A stretch of 64,000 nt of DNA, taken from contig NZ_JACVOV010000001.1 in assembly GCF_018882245.1 (NCBI RefSeq), forward strand, positions 434,001 to 498,000. Direction: 5' to 3'. The stretch's first letter is position 1. The number at the start of each line of letters is the position of its first letter. A model generated the notes under the pieces. The model was not told the DNA's origin and ran no database searches. It worked only from the letters and a program-made list of their open reading frames with translations. The position numbers were made by a program, and so were the translations under genes. This stretch comes from Polynucleobacter sp. AP-Capit-er-40B-B4 (GTDB lineage: Bacteria > Pseudomonadota > Gammaproteobacteria > Burkholderiales > Burkholderiaceae). Shown in pieces: positions 56,059-64,000 of this stretch.

Positions 56059-57501
56059 TTAACCCAGATGCGTTGTAATGAAATCTTTAACTTGATTCAC
56101 ATCTGCATCAATATTCTCAACACGCTGCGGCTTAGACTTAATGTCTTTAAAAGCTGGTGGACATTCCGCAGGACGACCTAAAGCAATCTCAATGGTTTCT
56201 TCAAACTTAATTGGGAGCGCCGTCTCGAGCACGATCATTGGAATACCTGCTTGCAAATGCTCACGAGCCACTTTCACGCCATCAGCAGTATGTGTATCAA
56301 TCATTACACCGTAGCGCTTATCAATGTCACGAATAGTTTCTAGGCGATTCTCATGAGTGCTACGACCTGATTGAAAGCCATACTTACCAAGCACCTTAAA
56401 GACTGCATCTTTGGAGATATCAAAGCCGCCCGCTTCATCAACCTGCTTGAACATAGCAGCTGTAGCTTTGCCATCTCGCTCCATAAAATCAAAAACAAAA
56501 CGCTCAAAGTTGCTTGCTTTTGAAATATCCATGGATGGGCTGGAGGTATGTAAAGTTTCAGCTGACTTGCGTGCACGATAGACGCCAGTACGGAAGAACT
56601 CATCGAGTACATCATTCTCGTTAGTAGCGGCAATCAAATGCTCAATAGGCAAACCCATCATGCGAGCAATATGACCCGCACAAATGTTGCCAAAGTTGCC
56701 CGAAGGCACAGTGAATGAGACTTTCTCTGAGCTGGATTTAGTTGCCAGTAGGTAACCTTGGAAGTAATAGACCACCTGAGCCACTACACGACCCCAGTTA
56801 ATAGAGTTCACTGTACCAATCTGATTCTTTGCTTTGAAAGCGTGATCATTGCTTACTGCCTTCACAATATCTTGGCAGTCATCAAAGACACCAGCCACTG
56901 CTAAGTTAAAAATATTCGGATCTTGTAAGGAGTACATTTGCGCAGATTGAAAAGCACTCATCTTGCCGCGAGGTGAAAGCATAAACACCTTCACGCCCTC
57001 TTTACCGCGCATTGCATATTCAGCGGCACTACCAGTATCACCAGAAGTTGCACCCAAAATATTGAGATGTTGACCTTTTTTCTTGAGAGCGTATTCAAAG
57101 AGATTGCCAAGCAACTGCATAGCCATGTCCTTGAAGGCCAAAGTAGGCCCATTTGAGAGACTTAAAAGGCCAATACGAGTTCCATGCTCTTCACCTAACC
57201 AATGTATCGGGGTAATGTCTTTAGCGTTGTCCTGCGGACGACCATTGCAGTAAACCTGCTCGGTATAAGTTTTACGCAAAAGTACGCGCAAATCAGCCGC
57301 AGGAATATCGTCGCAATATAGACTTAAAACTTCAAAAGCCAAATCGGCATAAGACAAACCGCGCCATGAATCCAGCTGCGCTGCAGTGACTTTTGGATAT
57401 TGAACGGGCAAATACAAGCCACCATCAGGCGCCAACCCACCCAACAAAATTTCTAAGAAGGATTGTTGCGGACTATTGCCGCGAGTAGATTGGTAACGCA
57501 T
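56059..57501 (-). CDS. thrC: Threonine synthase
   Basis: A 480-residue PLP enzyme converting phosphohomoserine to threonine. PLP-lysine in GPTLAFKDMAMQLLG (about residue 113), GATSGDTGSAAEYA (about 150) and VPSGNFGNICAG. Starts MRYQSTRGNSPQQSFLE, typical of the proteobacterial long form. Downstream of hom by 19 bp. Confidence 0.95.
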   Translation of the reverse strand: MRYQSTRGNSPQQSFLEILLGGLAPDGGLYLPVQYPKVTAAQLDSWRGLSYADLAFEVLSLYCDDIPAADLRVLLRKTYTEQVYCNGRPQDNAKDITPIHWLGEEHGTRIGLLSLSNGPTLAFKDMAMQLLGNLFEYALKKKGQHLNILGATSGDTGSAAEYAMRGKEGVKVFMLSPRGKMSAFQSAQMYSLQDPNIFNLAVAGVFDDCQDIVKAVSNDHAFKAKNQIGTVNSINWGRVVAQVVYYFQGYLLATKSSSEKVSFTVPSGNFGNICAGHIARMMGLPIEHLIAATNENDVLDEFFRTGVYRARKSAETLHTSSPSMDISKASNFERFVFDFMERDGKATAAMFKQVDEAGGFDISKDAVFKVLGKYGFQSGRSTHENRLETIRDIDKRYGVMIDTHTADGVKVAREHLQAGIPMIVLETALPIKFEETIEIALGRPAECPPAFKDIKSKPQRVENIDADVNQVKDFITTHLG

Positions 57502-57520
57502 GTATTTTGCTGAGTTTTAC

Positions 57521-58831
57521 TTAAGACAGATTTTCTAAACGGATCTTCACCACTTCACCGGCAACAGTTTTAAGAGCTTGAATCTCTTTAATTGCAGCAA
57601 GCATGTTCTTTTCTTTGGTTTCGTGAGTCAAGGCAACCAAATCAGTTTGACTTTCACCTTCATCAGCCTCCTTTTGCAAGAGAGCATCGATTGAAACACC
57701 ATGTGAAGCCAAAATTTTGGTGATATCTGCCAATACGCCAGCTTGATCAGCTACACGCAAGCGCAGATAGTAACTAGTGGTGATCTCGCCAATTGGCAAT
57801 ACTGGTGTGTCATGTACTGCATCCGGCTGGAATGCCAAGTATGGAACGCGATGCTCAGCTTCAGCGCTGAGCAAACGGGTGATATCTACTAAGTCTGCAA
57901 TTACAGCCGATGCCGTTGGCTCAGAGCCTGCGCCCTTACCGTAATACAAAGTTGTTCCAACGGCGTCGCCAAATACCTGCACCGCATTCATGGCGCCTTC
58001 AACGTTGGCAATCAAACGTTTAGATGGAATCAGTGTCGGGTGCACACGCAACTCAACACCAGTCGAAGTCTTCTTGGCAATACCAAGCAACTTGATGCGA
58101 TATCCCAATTGCTCAGCGTACTTAATATCAATTGCGTCTAATTTAGTGATGCCCTCAATGTGCGCTTTTTCAAACTGCATTGGAATGCCAAATGCAATTG
58201 CGCTCATGATGGTTGCTTTATGCGCAGCATCAACACCTTCAATGTCAAAAGTAGGATCAGCTTCGGCATAACCCAAACGTTGCGCTTCTTTTAAAACAGT
58301 ACCGAAATCCAAGCCTTTGTCACGCATCTCGGACAAGATGAAATTCGTTGTGCCATTAATGATGCCGGCAATCCATTCAATACGGTTCGCTGTTAAGCCC
58401 TCACGCAACGCTTTAATAATCGGAATACCGCCCGCAACAGCAGCTTCAAACGCAACCATCACACCCTTGGCATGCGCTGCTTTAAAAATCTCATTACCGT
58501 GCACAGCAATCAAAGCCTTGTTAGCTGTTACCACGTGCTTACCAGCAGCAATTGCCTCAAGAACCAAGTCCTTGGCAATGCCATAGCCACCAATCAACTC
58601 AACAACAATGTCGATCTCTGGGTTATTAATAACAGCACGAGCATCGTTTACAACTTGCGCACGATCCTTCACCAATTCTTTGGCACGTTCTACATTGAGG
58701 TCGGCAACAGTATTAATACGAATGCCACGACCAGCGCGTCGAGTAATCTCATCCTGGTTACGTTCGAGAACAGTGAATACGCCACCACCAACAGTGCCAA
58801 TACCTAAAAGACCTACTTGAATCGGTTTCAT
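57521..58831 (-). CDS. hom: Homoserine dehydrogenase
   Basis: A 436-residue NAD(P)-dependent enzyme (aspartate semialdehyde to homoserine). N-terminal Rossmann motif GLLGIGTVGGGVFTVL, catalytic region GIINGTTNFILSEM and a C-terminal ACT domain (LRLRVADQAGVLADITKIL) for threonine feedback. Its ATG overlaps the stop of the aminotransferase gene by 4 bases. Confidence 0.95.
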   Translation of the reverse strand: MKPIQVGLLGIGTVGGGVFTVLERNQDEITRRAGRGIRINTVADLNVERAKELVKDRAQVVNDARAVINNPEIDIVVELIGGYGIAKDLVLEAIAAGKHVVTANKALIAVHGNEIFKAAHAKGVMVAFEAAVAGGIPIIKALREGLTANRIEWIAGIINGTTNFILSEMRDKGLDFGTVLKEAQRLGYAEADPTFDIEGVDAAHKATIMSAIAFGIPMQFEKAHIEGITKLDAIDIKYAEQLGYRIKLLGIAKKTSTGVELRVHPTLIPSKRLIANVEGAMNAVQVFGDAVGTTLYYGKGAGSEPTASAVIADLVDITRLLSAEAEHRVPYLAFQPDAVHDTPVLPIGEITTSYYLRLRVADQAGVLADITKILASHGVSIDALLQKEADEGESQTDLVALTHETKEKNMLAAIKEIQALKTVAGEVVKIRLENLS

Positions 58832-60084
58832 GATGCCTTTGCTGCAGTTGAAGAAGCCTTACGGCTGTGCTTATTACGATAACGCTCCAGAAAACGTGCA
58901 AGACGGCCAATGGCCTCCTTGAGCACATCTTCGTGAGGCAAGAACACTACGCGGAAGTGATCAGGTTTACCCCAGTTAAAACCAGAGCCCTGCACTAACA
59001 ATACTTTTTCTTCTTTTAAAAGATCAGCAACAAATTGTTGATCATCTTCAATTGGATAAACCTCTGGGTCTAACTTTGGAAATAAATACAAGGCTGACTT
59101 AGGTTTCACACAAGTGACACCTGGAATATCAGTAATCAGTTTCCAGGCGAGATCACGCTGCTTCGCAAGACGACCGCCTTCACCCACCAAGTCATTAATA
59201 CTCTGATAACCGCCTAATGCGGTTTGTATCGCATATTGTCCCGGTACGTTTGCACACAAACGCATCGAGGCCAGCATGTTTAAACCTTCAATGTAATCGC
59301 GCACCATCTCTTTATCGCCGGAGACAATCATCCAGCCGGCACGATAGCCGCATGAACGGTAATTCTTAGAAAGGCCGTTAAAGGTAATGGTGACTACATC
59401 GGTCGACAAAGACGCTAGAGAAATATGCTTCTCGCCGTCGTACAACATTTTGTCGTAGATCTCATCGGCAAATAAAATTAAACCGTGCTCGCGAGCAATC
59501 TGGATCATCTCCATCAAGACTTCTTTTGAGTAGATTGCGCCAGTTGGATTATTTGGGTTAATTACGACAATCGCTTTAGTGCGAGGGGTAATTTTTTTAC
59601 GCAAATCGTTTAAGTCTGGCTCCCAATCTTTGGACTCATCGCAGAGATAGTGCACAGGTGTACCACTCGACAAACTCACAGCAGCAGTCCACAAGGGGTA
59701 ATCTGGTGTCGGCACCAAAACTTCATCGCCATCATTTAAGAGTGCATTCATCGATAACACGATGAGTTCAGAAACACCATTGCCGGTATAAACATCATCC
59801 AGAGTTACGCCTTGAATGCCTTTTTCTTGGCAATACTGCATGATTGCCTTACGAGCCGAAAAGATTCCTTTGGAATCGGAATAGGCTGAGGCATTGCTTA
59901 AATTACGAATCATGTCCAACTGAATCTCTTCAGGAGGATCAAAACCGAAAACCCCTACGTTTCCGATGTTTAATTTGATGATTTTGTGACCCTCTTCCTC
60001 CATGCGCTGAGCAAGCTCGAGCACCGGCCCACGTATGTCATAACAGACGTTATCGAGCTTTTGGGACTTTCGAATTGGTTTCAC
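58828..60084 (-). CDS. alaA: AlaA-like pyridoxal-phosphate aminotransferase
   Basis: A 418-residue class I aminotransferase: VVINPNNPTGAIYSKE near residue 175, PLP-lysine in TFNGLSKNYRSCGYRAGW near 237-250. The opening RKSQKLDNVCYDIRGPVLE is that of glutamate-pyruvate aminotransferase AlaA. First gene of alaA-hom-thrC. Alanine synthesis is the best guess. Confidence 0.88.
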   Translation of the reverse strand: MKPIRKSQKLDNVCYDIRGPVLELAQRMEEEGHKIIKLNIGNVGVFGFDPPEEIQLDMIRNLSNASAYSDSKGIFSARKAIMQYCQEKGIQGVTLDDVYTGNGVSELIVLSMNALLNDGDEVLVPTPDYPLWTAAVSLSSGTPVHYLCDESKDWEPDLNDLRKKITPRTKAIVVINPNNPTGAIYSKEVLMEMIQIAREHGLILFADEIYDKMLYDGEKHISLASLSTDVVTITFNGLSKNYRSCGYRAGWMIVSGDKEMVRDYIEGLNMLASMRLCANVPGQYAIQTALGGYQSINDLVGEGGRLAKQRDLAWKLITDIPGVTCVKPKSALYLFPKLDPEVYPIEDDQQFVADLLKEEKVLLVQGSGFNWGKPDHFRVVFLPHEDVLKEAIGRLARFLERYRNKHSRKASSTAAKAS

Positions 60085-60163
60085 AATAAATTAAAGGGTA
60101 AGTTCTTGAAATATGAGAAAAAACAGCTAGCTATAATCCACATAATTATGACAGAGAGTCCAC

Positions 60164-60541
60164 TTGAAGCTTCAATCTGACCCCTATTCCGGAGCGAATA
60201 CGATCACTGGCTACGGCGATGGTTACGTAGAGATCAATAAGACTCCTTACGCCCATGCTGTTGTCCTAAGCTCGGATGGCGCCATCGCAGAGTGGGCAGC
60301 CCAGTCATTTGAGGACTTGGAAGCCCATCACTTCTCGCAACTCGTTGATTTAAAACCAGAATTAATCCTAATTGGTACGGGCAAACGTCAACGCTTTCCT
60401 AAACCAGAACTCGTAAAAGCCCTGATTTCCGCCAAAATTGGCTTTGAAATCATGGATTCTCAGGCTGCTTGCAGGACATACAACATCCTGGTGGGGGAAG
60501 GACGTCAGGTCCTTTTGGCGCTGATTGTGGAGCCCGTTTAA
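60164..60541 (+). CDS. Mth938-domain (DUF498) protein
   Basis: A 125-residue protein with TTG start; LILIGTGKRQRFP and SAKIGFEIMDSQAACRTYNIL are the Mth938/NDUFAF3-like signature. Function in bacteria unclear. It overlaps the arnT-like gene by one base (TAATG). Divergent from alaA. Confidence 0.83.
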   Translation: MKLQSDPYSGANTITGYGDGYVEINKTPYAHAVVLSSDGAIAEWAAQSFEDLEAHHFSQLVDLKPELILIGTGKRQRFPKPELVKALISAKIGFEIMDSQAACRTYNILVGEGRQVLLALIVEPV

Positions 60542-62223
60542 TGCAATTTGGCCAAATTCGGCAGTCCTCGGCCCTGCATCCAGGCAAGATTTTGCTGTTG
60601 GCCATCATTTATGGCTTGCTGTGGTTTGGAACTCTCAACTATCGACACCTCATTCCATCGGATGAAGGACGCTATGCTGAGATCGCCCGAGAGATGCTCG
60701 TAACCGGCGACTGGATAACACCCCGCTATAACGGTTACAAGTATTTTGAAAAACCACCATTACAAGCGTGGGCTACTGCAGCAGCATTTCAAGTGTTTGG
60801 TATCGGCGATTGGCAAGCAAGATTTTGGACTGCGCTCACTGGCTTTCTCACCATTCTCTTAATTGGATTTACCGGCGCTCGAATTTATAACGCTCGAGCA
60901 GGATGGTTGGCCGCCGTTGTGTTGGCCTCAAGTCCGATGTGGGTCATCAGCGGTCACTTCAATTCACTTGATATGGGCTTGTCTGCTTTTTTAGTAGCCG
61001 CACTATGCAGTCTATTGCTTGCACAAACCTCACACAATAAAAGTAGTTGTCGAAATTGGATGTGGGCATGTTGGGCCTTCATGGCACTAGCCACCTTATC
61101 CAAAGGTGTTATTGGCGCTGCAATTCCGGCGATGGTATTTATTGCTTACTCCATTAGCACTTGGGATTGGAAGATCTGGACTCGACTCCGTTTATTTAGC
61201 GGAACTATTTTGTTCTTAGCAATCACTGCGCCTTGGTTTACTTTGGTGGCGCAGCGCAATCCTGAATTTTTAGAATTCTTCTTTATTCATGAGCATCTAC
61301 AACGCTTCACACAGGACGCTCACAGCAGAACAGGTCCTATTTATTACTTTGTGCCACTGCTGCTGATTGGCCTACTGCCTTGGGCGCTTCAAATTCCCGG
61401 AGCTGTTGCACAGGCTTGGAGCGAGCGCCGCCGCGAGTTTTCTGCTGGCTGGTTATTGGTCTGCTGGTTTGTGGTGATTTTTGCGTTCTTTAGCGTCTCA
61501 CGATCCAAATTGCCCGGCTACATCATCCCCGTATTTCCCGCGCTTGCTTTAATCATCGGCAATCGATTGGATCGCTTGCTCGGCCATACCAATACGATGG
61601 CGTTGCCCTGGAAATTACAAACAATAGGCTTCTCCATTTTGGGATGCATTGGGTTTTTCTTTTTGGATGCTATTGGTAAGCAAGCAAGACCTGATGAGAT
61701 TGAGACTTATGCGCAATACACCTATTGGGTTATTGCTGCATTAACAGCACTAATCATTTTTAGCGCATATGCAGCATGGCAAAGCAAGCGAAATGGCATT
61801 CAAAGTATCGTGAGTTTTGCTTGCGGATTTTTTCTCTGCGCCATCATCGCAGGCACAGGTCATGAAACATTAGGTCGCGCCGTCTCTGGCATTGATCTCG
61901 TAGAACGAGTGAAAGCATCTATTCCTGAAAAGGTGAATTTTTATTCTGTTCGTCTTTTAGACCACACTGTGCCGTTTTATTTGGGCAGAACGATGATCAT
62001 GGTTGAAGCTCCTGATGAACTCGAGTTTGGCGTCAAGCAAGAACCCGATCTATGGATGCCAACCCTGGATGCATTTATTACTCACTGGAAAGAAGATCAA
62101 ACTGCCTATGCCCTCATGGTTCCAGAGCAATTTGAAGCACTGAAGGCTCAGAATTTTCCAATGCAAGAAGTTGATCGCGATTCTCGTAGAGTCATTGTGA
62201 AACACCCAGAAGCTTCGCATTAG
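60541..62223 (+). CDS. arnT: ArnT-like membrane glycosyltransferase (GT83)
   Basis: The ATG at 60541 (overlapping the previous stop) gives 560 residues; the ORF track's earlier start lies inside the upstream gene. About 11-12 hydrophobic segments. The periplasmic loop motif HLIPSDEGRYAEIAREML and YFEKPPLQAWATA are hallmarks of ArnT/PMT glycosyltransferases moving sugar from undecaprenyl phosphate to lipid A. The following arnB- and arnC-like genes support aminoarabinose transfer. Confidence 0.85.
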   Translation: MQFGQIRQSSALHPGKILLLAIIYGLLWFGTLNYRHLIPSDEGRYAEIAREMLVTGDWITPRYNGYKYFEKPPLQAWATAAAFQVFGIGDWQARFWTALTGFLTILLIGFTGARIYNARAGWLAAVVLASSPMWVISGHFNSLDMGLSAFLVAALCSLLLAQTSHNKSSCRNWMWACWAFMALATLSKGVIGAAIPAMVFIAYSISTWDWKIWTRLRLFSGTILFLAITAPWFTLVAQRNPEFLEFFFIHEHLQRFTQDAHSRTGPIYYFVPLLLIGLLPWALQIPGAVAQAWSERRREFSAGWLLVCWFVVIFAFFSVSRSKLPGYIIPVFPALALIIGNRLDRLLGHTNTMALPWKLQTIGFSILGCIGFFFLDAIGKQARPDEIETYAQYTYWVIAALTALIIFSAYAAWQSKRNGIQSIVSFACGFFLCAIIAGTGHETLGRAVSGIDLVERVKASIPEKVNFYSVRLLDHTVPFYLGRTMIMVEAPDELEFGVKQEPDLWMPTLDAFITHWKEDQTAYALMVPEQFEALKAQNFPMQEVDRDSRRVIVKHPEASH

Positions 62224-62247
62224 GCCATTAAAGTAATATAAGACATC

Positions 62248-63414
62248 ATGTCAGACTCTAATCAACCATTTATCCCCTTTACGCGCCCTAGCTTCAATCA
62301 AGAAACGATTGATGCTGTTTCGGAAGTATTGCGTTCCGGCTGGGTGACATCAGGACCCAAGTTGGCAGAGTTTGAAGCAACTTTAAGCAACTACTTTGGC
62401 GGACGCCCGGTACGCTGTTTTGCTAATGGCACTGCAACGATGAAGATTGCGCTCCAGGTCGCAGGCATTGGAGAAGGTGACGAGGTCATCACGACGCCCA
62501 TCTCTTGGGTGGCAACATCAAACGTCATTTTGAGCGTAGGCGCCAAACCGGTGTTTGTAGATATTGATCCGGTCACACGCAATATTGATCTCAATAAAGT
62601 TTCGGCTGCAATCACACCAAAGACACGAGCAATCATGCCCGTCTATTTAGCTGGCCTACCTGTTGATATGGATCAGCTCTATGCATTGGCCAAACAACAC
62701 AATCTGCGCGTAATCGAAGATGCTGCACAAGCCTTTGGCTCCCAATGGCAAGGCAAAAGGATTGGTAGCTTTGGTGACTTAGTCAGCTTTAGCTTTCAGG
62801 CCAACAAGAATCTCACCACTGTTGAAGGTGGTTGCCTTGTTCTCAATAATGCAGATGAAGCAAAGCTTGCCGAGAAATTCCGTCTTCAGGGATTAACCCG
62901 TCAAGGCATGGACGGCATGGACGTCGATGTATTGGGTGGCAAAGATAATTTGACCGATGTGAATGCAGCAATTGGTCTTGAACAACTCAAGCAGCTGCCT
63001 TCATATCAAGCGCGTCGTGCTGCGCTTGCTCAACAATACTTTGATGTCATTCGCGCTGAATTGAAATCTGCTGGATTGGAAAGTTTGAAATTAGAGCTTC
63101 CAGTTGAAAACTTTACTGAAAGTAACTGGCACATGTTCCAAGTAGTTTTGCCGCTAGATCAGCTAAATACAGATCGCGCCCAAGTCATGACTGAGCTAAA
63201 AGATCTGGGCATTGGCACTGGCGTTCATTACCCTGCTATTACAGGTTTTACTCTGTATAAAAACCAAGGTTATAAAACCTCTGACACACCAATCGCAGAA
63301 CGGATTGGCAAATCCATCCTCACACTTCCTTTATTCCCCGCAATGGCAGATGAAGATATTGGCCGTATAGCCAAGGGATTAGTCGGAATTTTGCAGAAAT
63401 ACCGCAAAAACTAG
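62248..63414 (+). CDS. arnB: DegT/DnrJ/EryC1 sugar aminotransferase (ArnB-like)
   Basis: A 388-residue PLP sugar aminotransferase: TPISWVATSNVILSVGAKP near residue 87, PLP-lysine in SFSFQANKNLTTVEGG near 190, GVHYPAITG near 332. ArnB makes UDP-4-amino-4-deoxy-L-arabinose. It sits between arnT-like and arnC-like genes. Other 4-amino sugars cannot be excluded. Confidence 0.87.
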   Translation: MSDSNQPFIPFTRPSFNQETIDAVSEVLRSGWVTSGPKLAEFEATLSNYFGGRPVRCFANGTATMKIALQVAGIGEGDEVITTPISWVATSNVILSVGAKPVFVDIDPVTRNIDLNKVSAAITPKTRAIMPVYLAGLPVDMDQLYALAKQHNLRVIEDAAQAFGSQWQGKRIGSFGDLVSFSFQANKNLTTVEGGCLVLNNADEAKLAEKFRLQGLTRQGMDGMDVDVLGGKDNLTDVNAAIGLEQLKQLPSYQARRAALAQQYFDVIRAELKSAGLESLKLELPVENFTESNWHMFQVVLPLDQLNTDRAQVMTELKDLGIGTGVHYPAITGFTLYKNQGYKTSDTPIAERIGKSILTLPLFPAMADEDIGRIAKGLVGILQKYRKN

Positions 63415-63456
63415 CGTTATTGGGGTTGAGCCCTGAGAATCAGGCAAAATTGCTGC

Positions 63457-64000
63457 ATGACTGCCAATTTAGTTGCCAACCCAACACTCAGCATTGTTAT
63501 TCCCGTCTACAACGAGGAAGATGGTCTCCAAGCTCTCTTTGATCGCCTCTACCCGGCGCTAGATACGCTGGCCGCTAAACGCAACATTACTTACGAAATC
63601 GTTTTTGTAAACGATGGCAGCAAAGATCGCTCCGCCGGAATTCTTTCTAAGCAGGTGGAATTGCGTCCCGATGTCACTCGCGCAGTTTTATTTCATAGCA
63701 ACTTTGGTCAACATATGGCGATCATGGCTGGCTTTGAATACGCCAAAGGCGAATACATCATCACCCTAGATGCCGACTTACAAAATCCACCGGAAGAGAT
63801 TGATGCACTCACTGAGCAACTTTTAAAAGGTCATGATTACGTCGGCACGATACGCGCCGATCGCCAGGACAGCCTCTTCAGAAAGTTCGCTTCACGCGCC
63901 ATGAATCGATTGCGTGAAAATATAACCCGCATCACAATGACTGATCAAGGCTGCATGTTGCGTGGCTATAGCCGTCGCATTGTTGATCTTGTTCGCCAAT
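63457..64000 (+). CDS. arnC: Undecaprenyl-phosphate glycosyltransferase (ArnC-like), partial
   Basis: Starts at ATG 63457 and runs off the window (181 codons seen). Family 2 glycosyltransferase: LSIVIPVYNEEDGL, EIVFVNDGSKDRS, and YIITLDADLQNPPEEI (DXD-like). ArnC/DPM1-type enzymes put the amino sugar on undecaprenyl phosphate for ArnT. Not in the ORF track because it lacks a stop. Confidence 0.88.
   Translation, partial: MTANLVANPTLSIVIPVYNEEDGLQALFDRLYPALDTLAAKRNITYEIVFVNDGSKDRSAGILSKQVELRPDVTRAVLFHSNFGQHMAIMAGFEYAKGEYIITLDADLQNPPEEIDALTEQLLKGHDYVGTIRADRQDSLFRKFASRAMNRLRENITRITMTDQGCMLRGYSRRIVDLVRQ

Noticed and set aside
60469-60540. N-terminal extension of the ArnT-like ORF
   Set aside because: It overlaps the Mth938 gene; the TAATG junction at 60541 gives a normal ArnT start.
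1-64000. CRISPR arrays, insertion sequences, tRNA/rRNA genes, prophage
   Set aside because: No regularly spaced repeats, transposase or integrase frames, or tRNA-like cloverleaf sequences were noticed on either strand.

Overview
The window looks like a chromosome segment from a free-living freshwater betaproteobacterium of the Burkholderiaceae, most likely Polynucleobacter or a close relative. This rests on moderate GC, short intergenic gaps, many Bug-type (TctC) solute receptors, a DUF1841 gene, an isc operon of betaproteobacterial type, and protein sequences that read like that group. No rRNA, tRNA, CRISPR array or insertion sequence was seen.

Region 1 (1-2.9 kb): the 3' end of lysS, ackA, fpr and two very small ORFs. 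Region 2 (about 3-32.8 kb) is the accessory heart of the window: an organosulfonate-use island. It carries candidates for sulfoacetate-CoA ligase (SauT), acylating sulfoacetaldehyde dehydrogenase (SauS), sulfoacetaldehyde acetyltransferase (Xsc), phosphate acetyltransferase (Pta), a cytoplasmic sulfite dehydrogenase (SoeABC), a TauE-type exporter, a taurine/sulfonate-type ABC importer, three orphan Bug receptors and two IclR regulators. Read together: sulfoacetate -> sulfoacetyl-CoA -> sulfoacetaldehyde -> acetyl phosphate + sulfite. Pta (or AckA) recovers the acetyl group, and sulfite is oxidised by SoeABC or exported by TauE. A palindromic GGAACA-type site occurs both at the IclR/Bug-SauS-SauT divergon and upstream of xsc, suggesting one regulon.

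Inside the island is a less familiar sub-cluster: a biotin carrier protein and carboxyltransferase placed upstream of the ABC/TauE genes, divergent from IclR-BKACE-GMC dehydrogenase-SulP. I suggest, as inference only, that this handles a ketone-type C3 sulfonate: alcohol oxidation, carboxylation to a sulfonated beta-keto acid, then BKACE cleavage to acetoacetate and sulfoacetyl-CoA, which feeds SauS. A CobS/CobT-like AAA+/VWA pair divergent from xsc, and an aconitase-X pair, are further unexplained members.

Region 3 (32.9-54 kb): a DUF2892 protein, the isc operon (iscR-iscS-iscU-iscA-hscB-hscA-fdx), uvrB, an aromatic aminotransferase, an intracellular PHB depolymerase, rnfB-like ferredoxin, nth, DUF1841, HIT protein, aceA, an MFS transporter, clpB behind a sigma-32-like promoter, a GIY-YIG protein and a type-B carboxylesterase. 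Region 4 (54-60 kb): moaE-moaD-moeA, thrC, hom and an AlaA-like aminotransferase. The molybdenum cofactor genes are relevant to the SoeA molybdoenzyme. Region 5 (60.1 kb to the end): a Mth938-like protein, then arnT-like, arnB-like and arnC-like genes, probably for aminoarabinose-type lipid A modification; the last is cut by the window edge.
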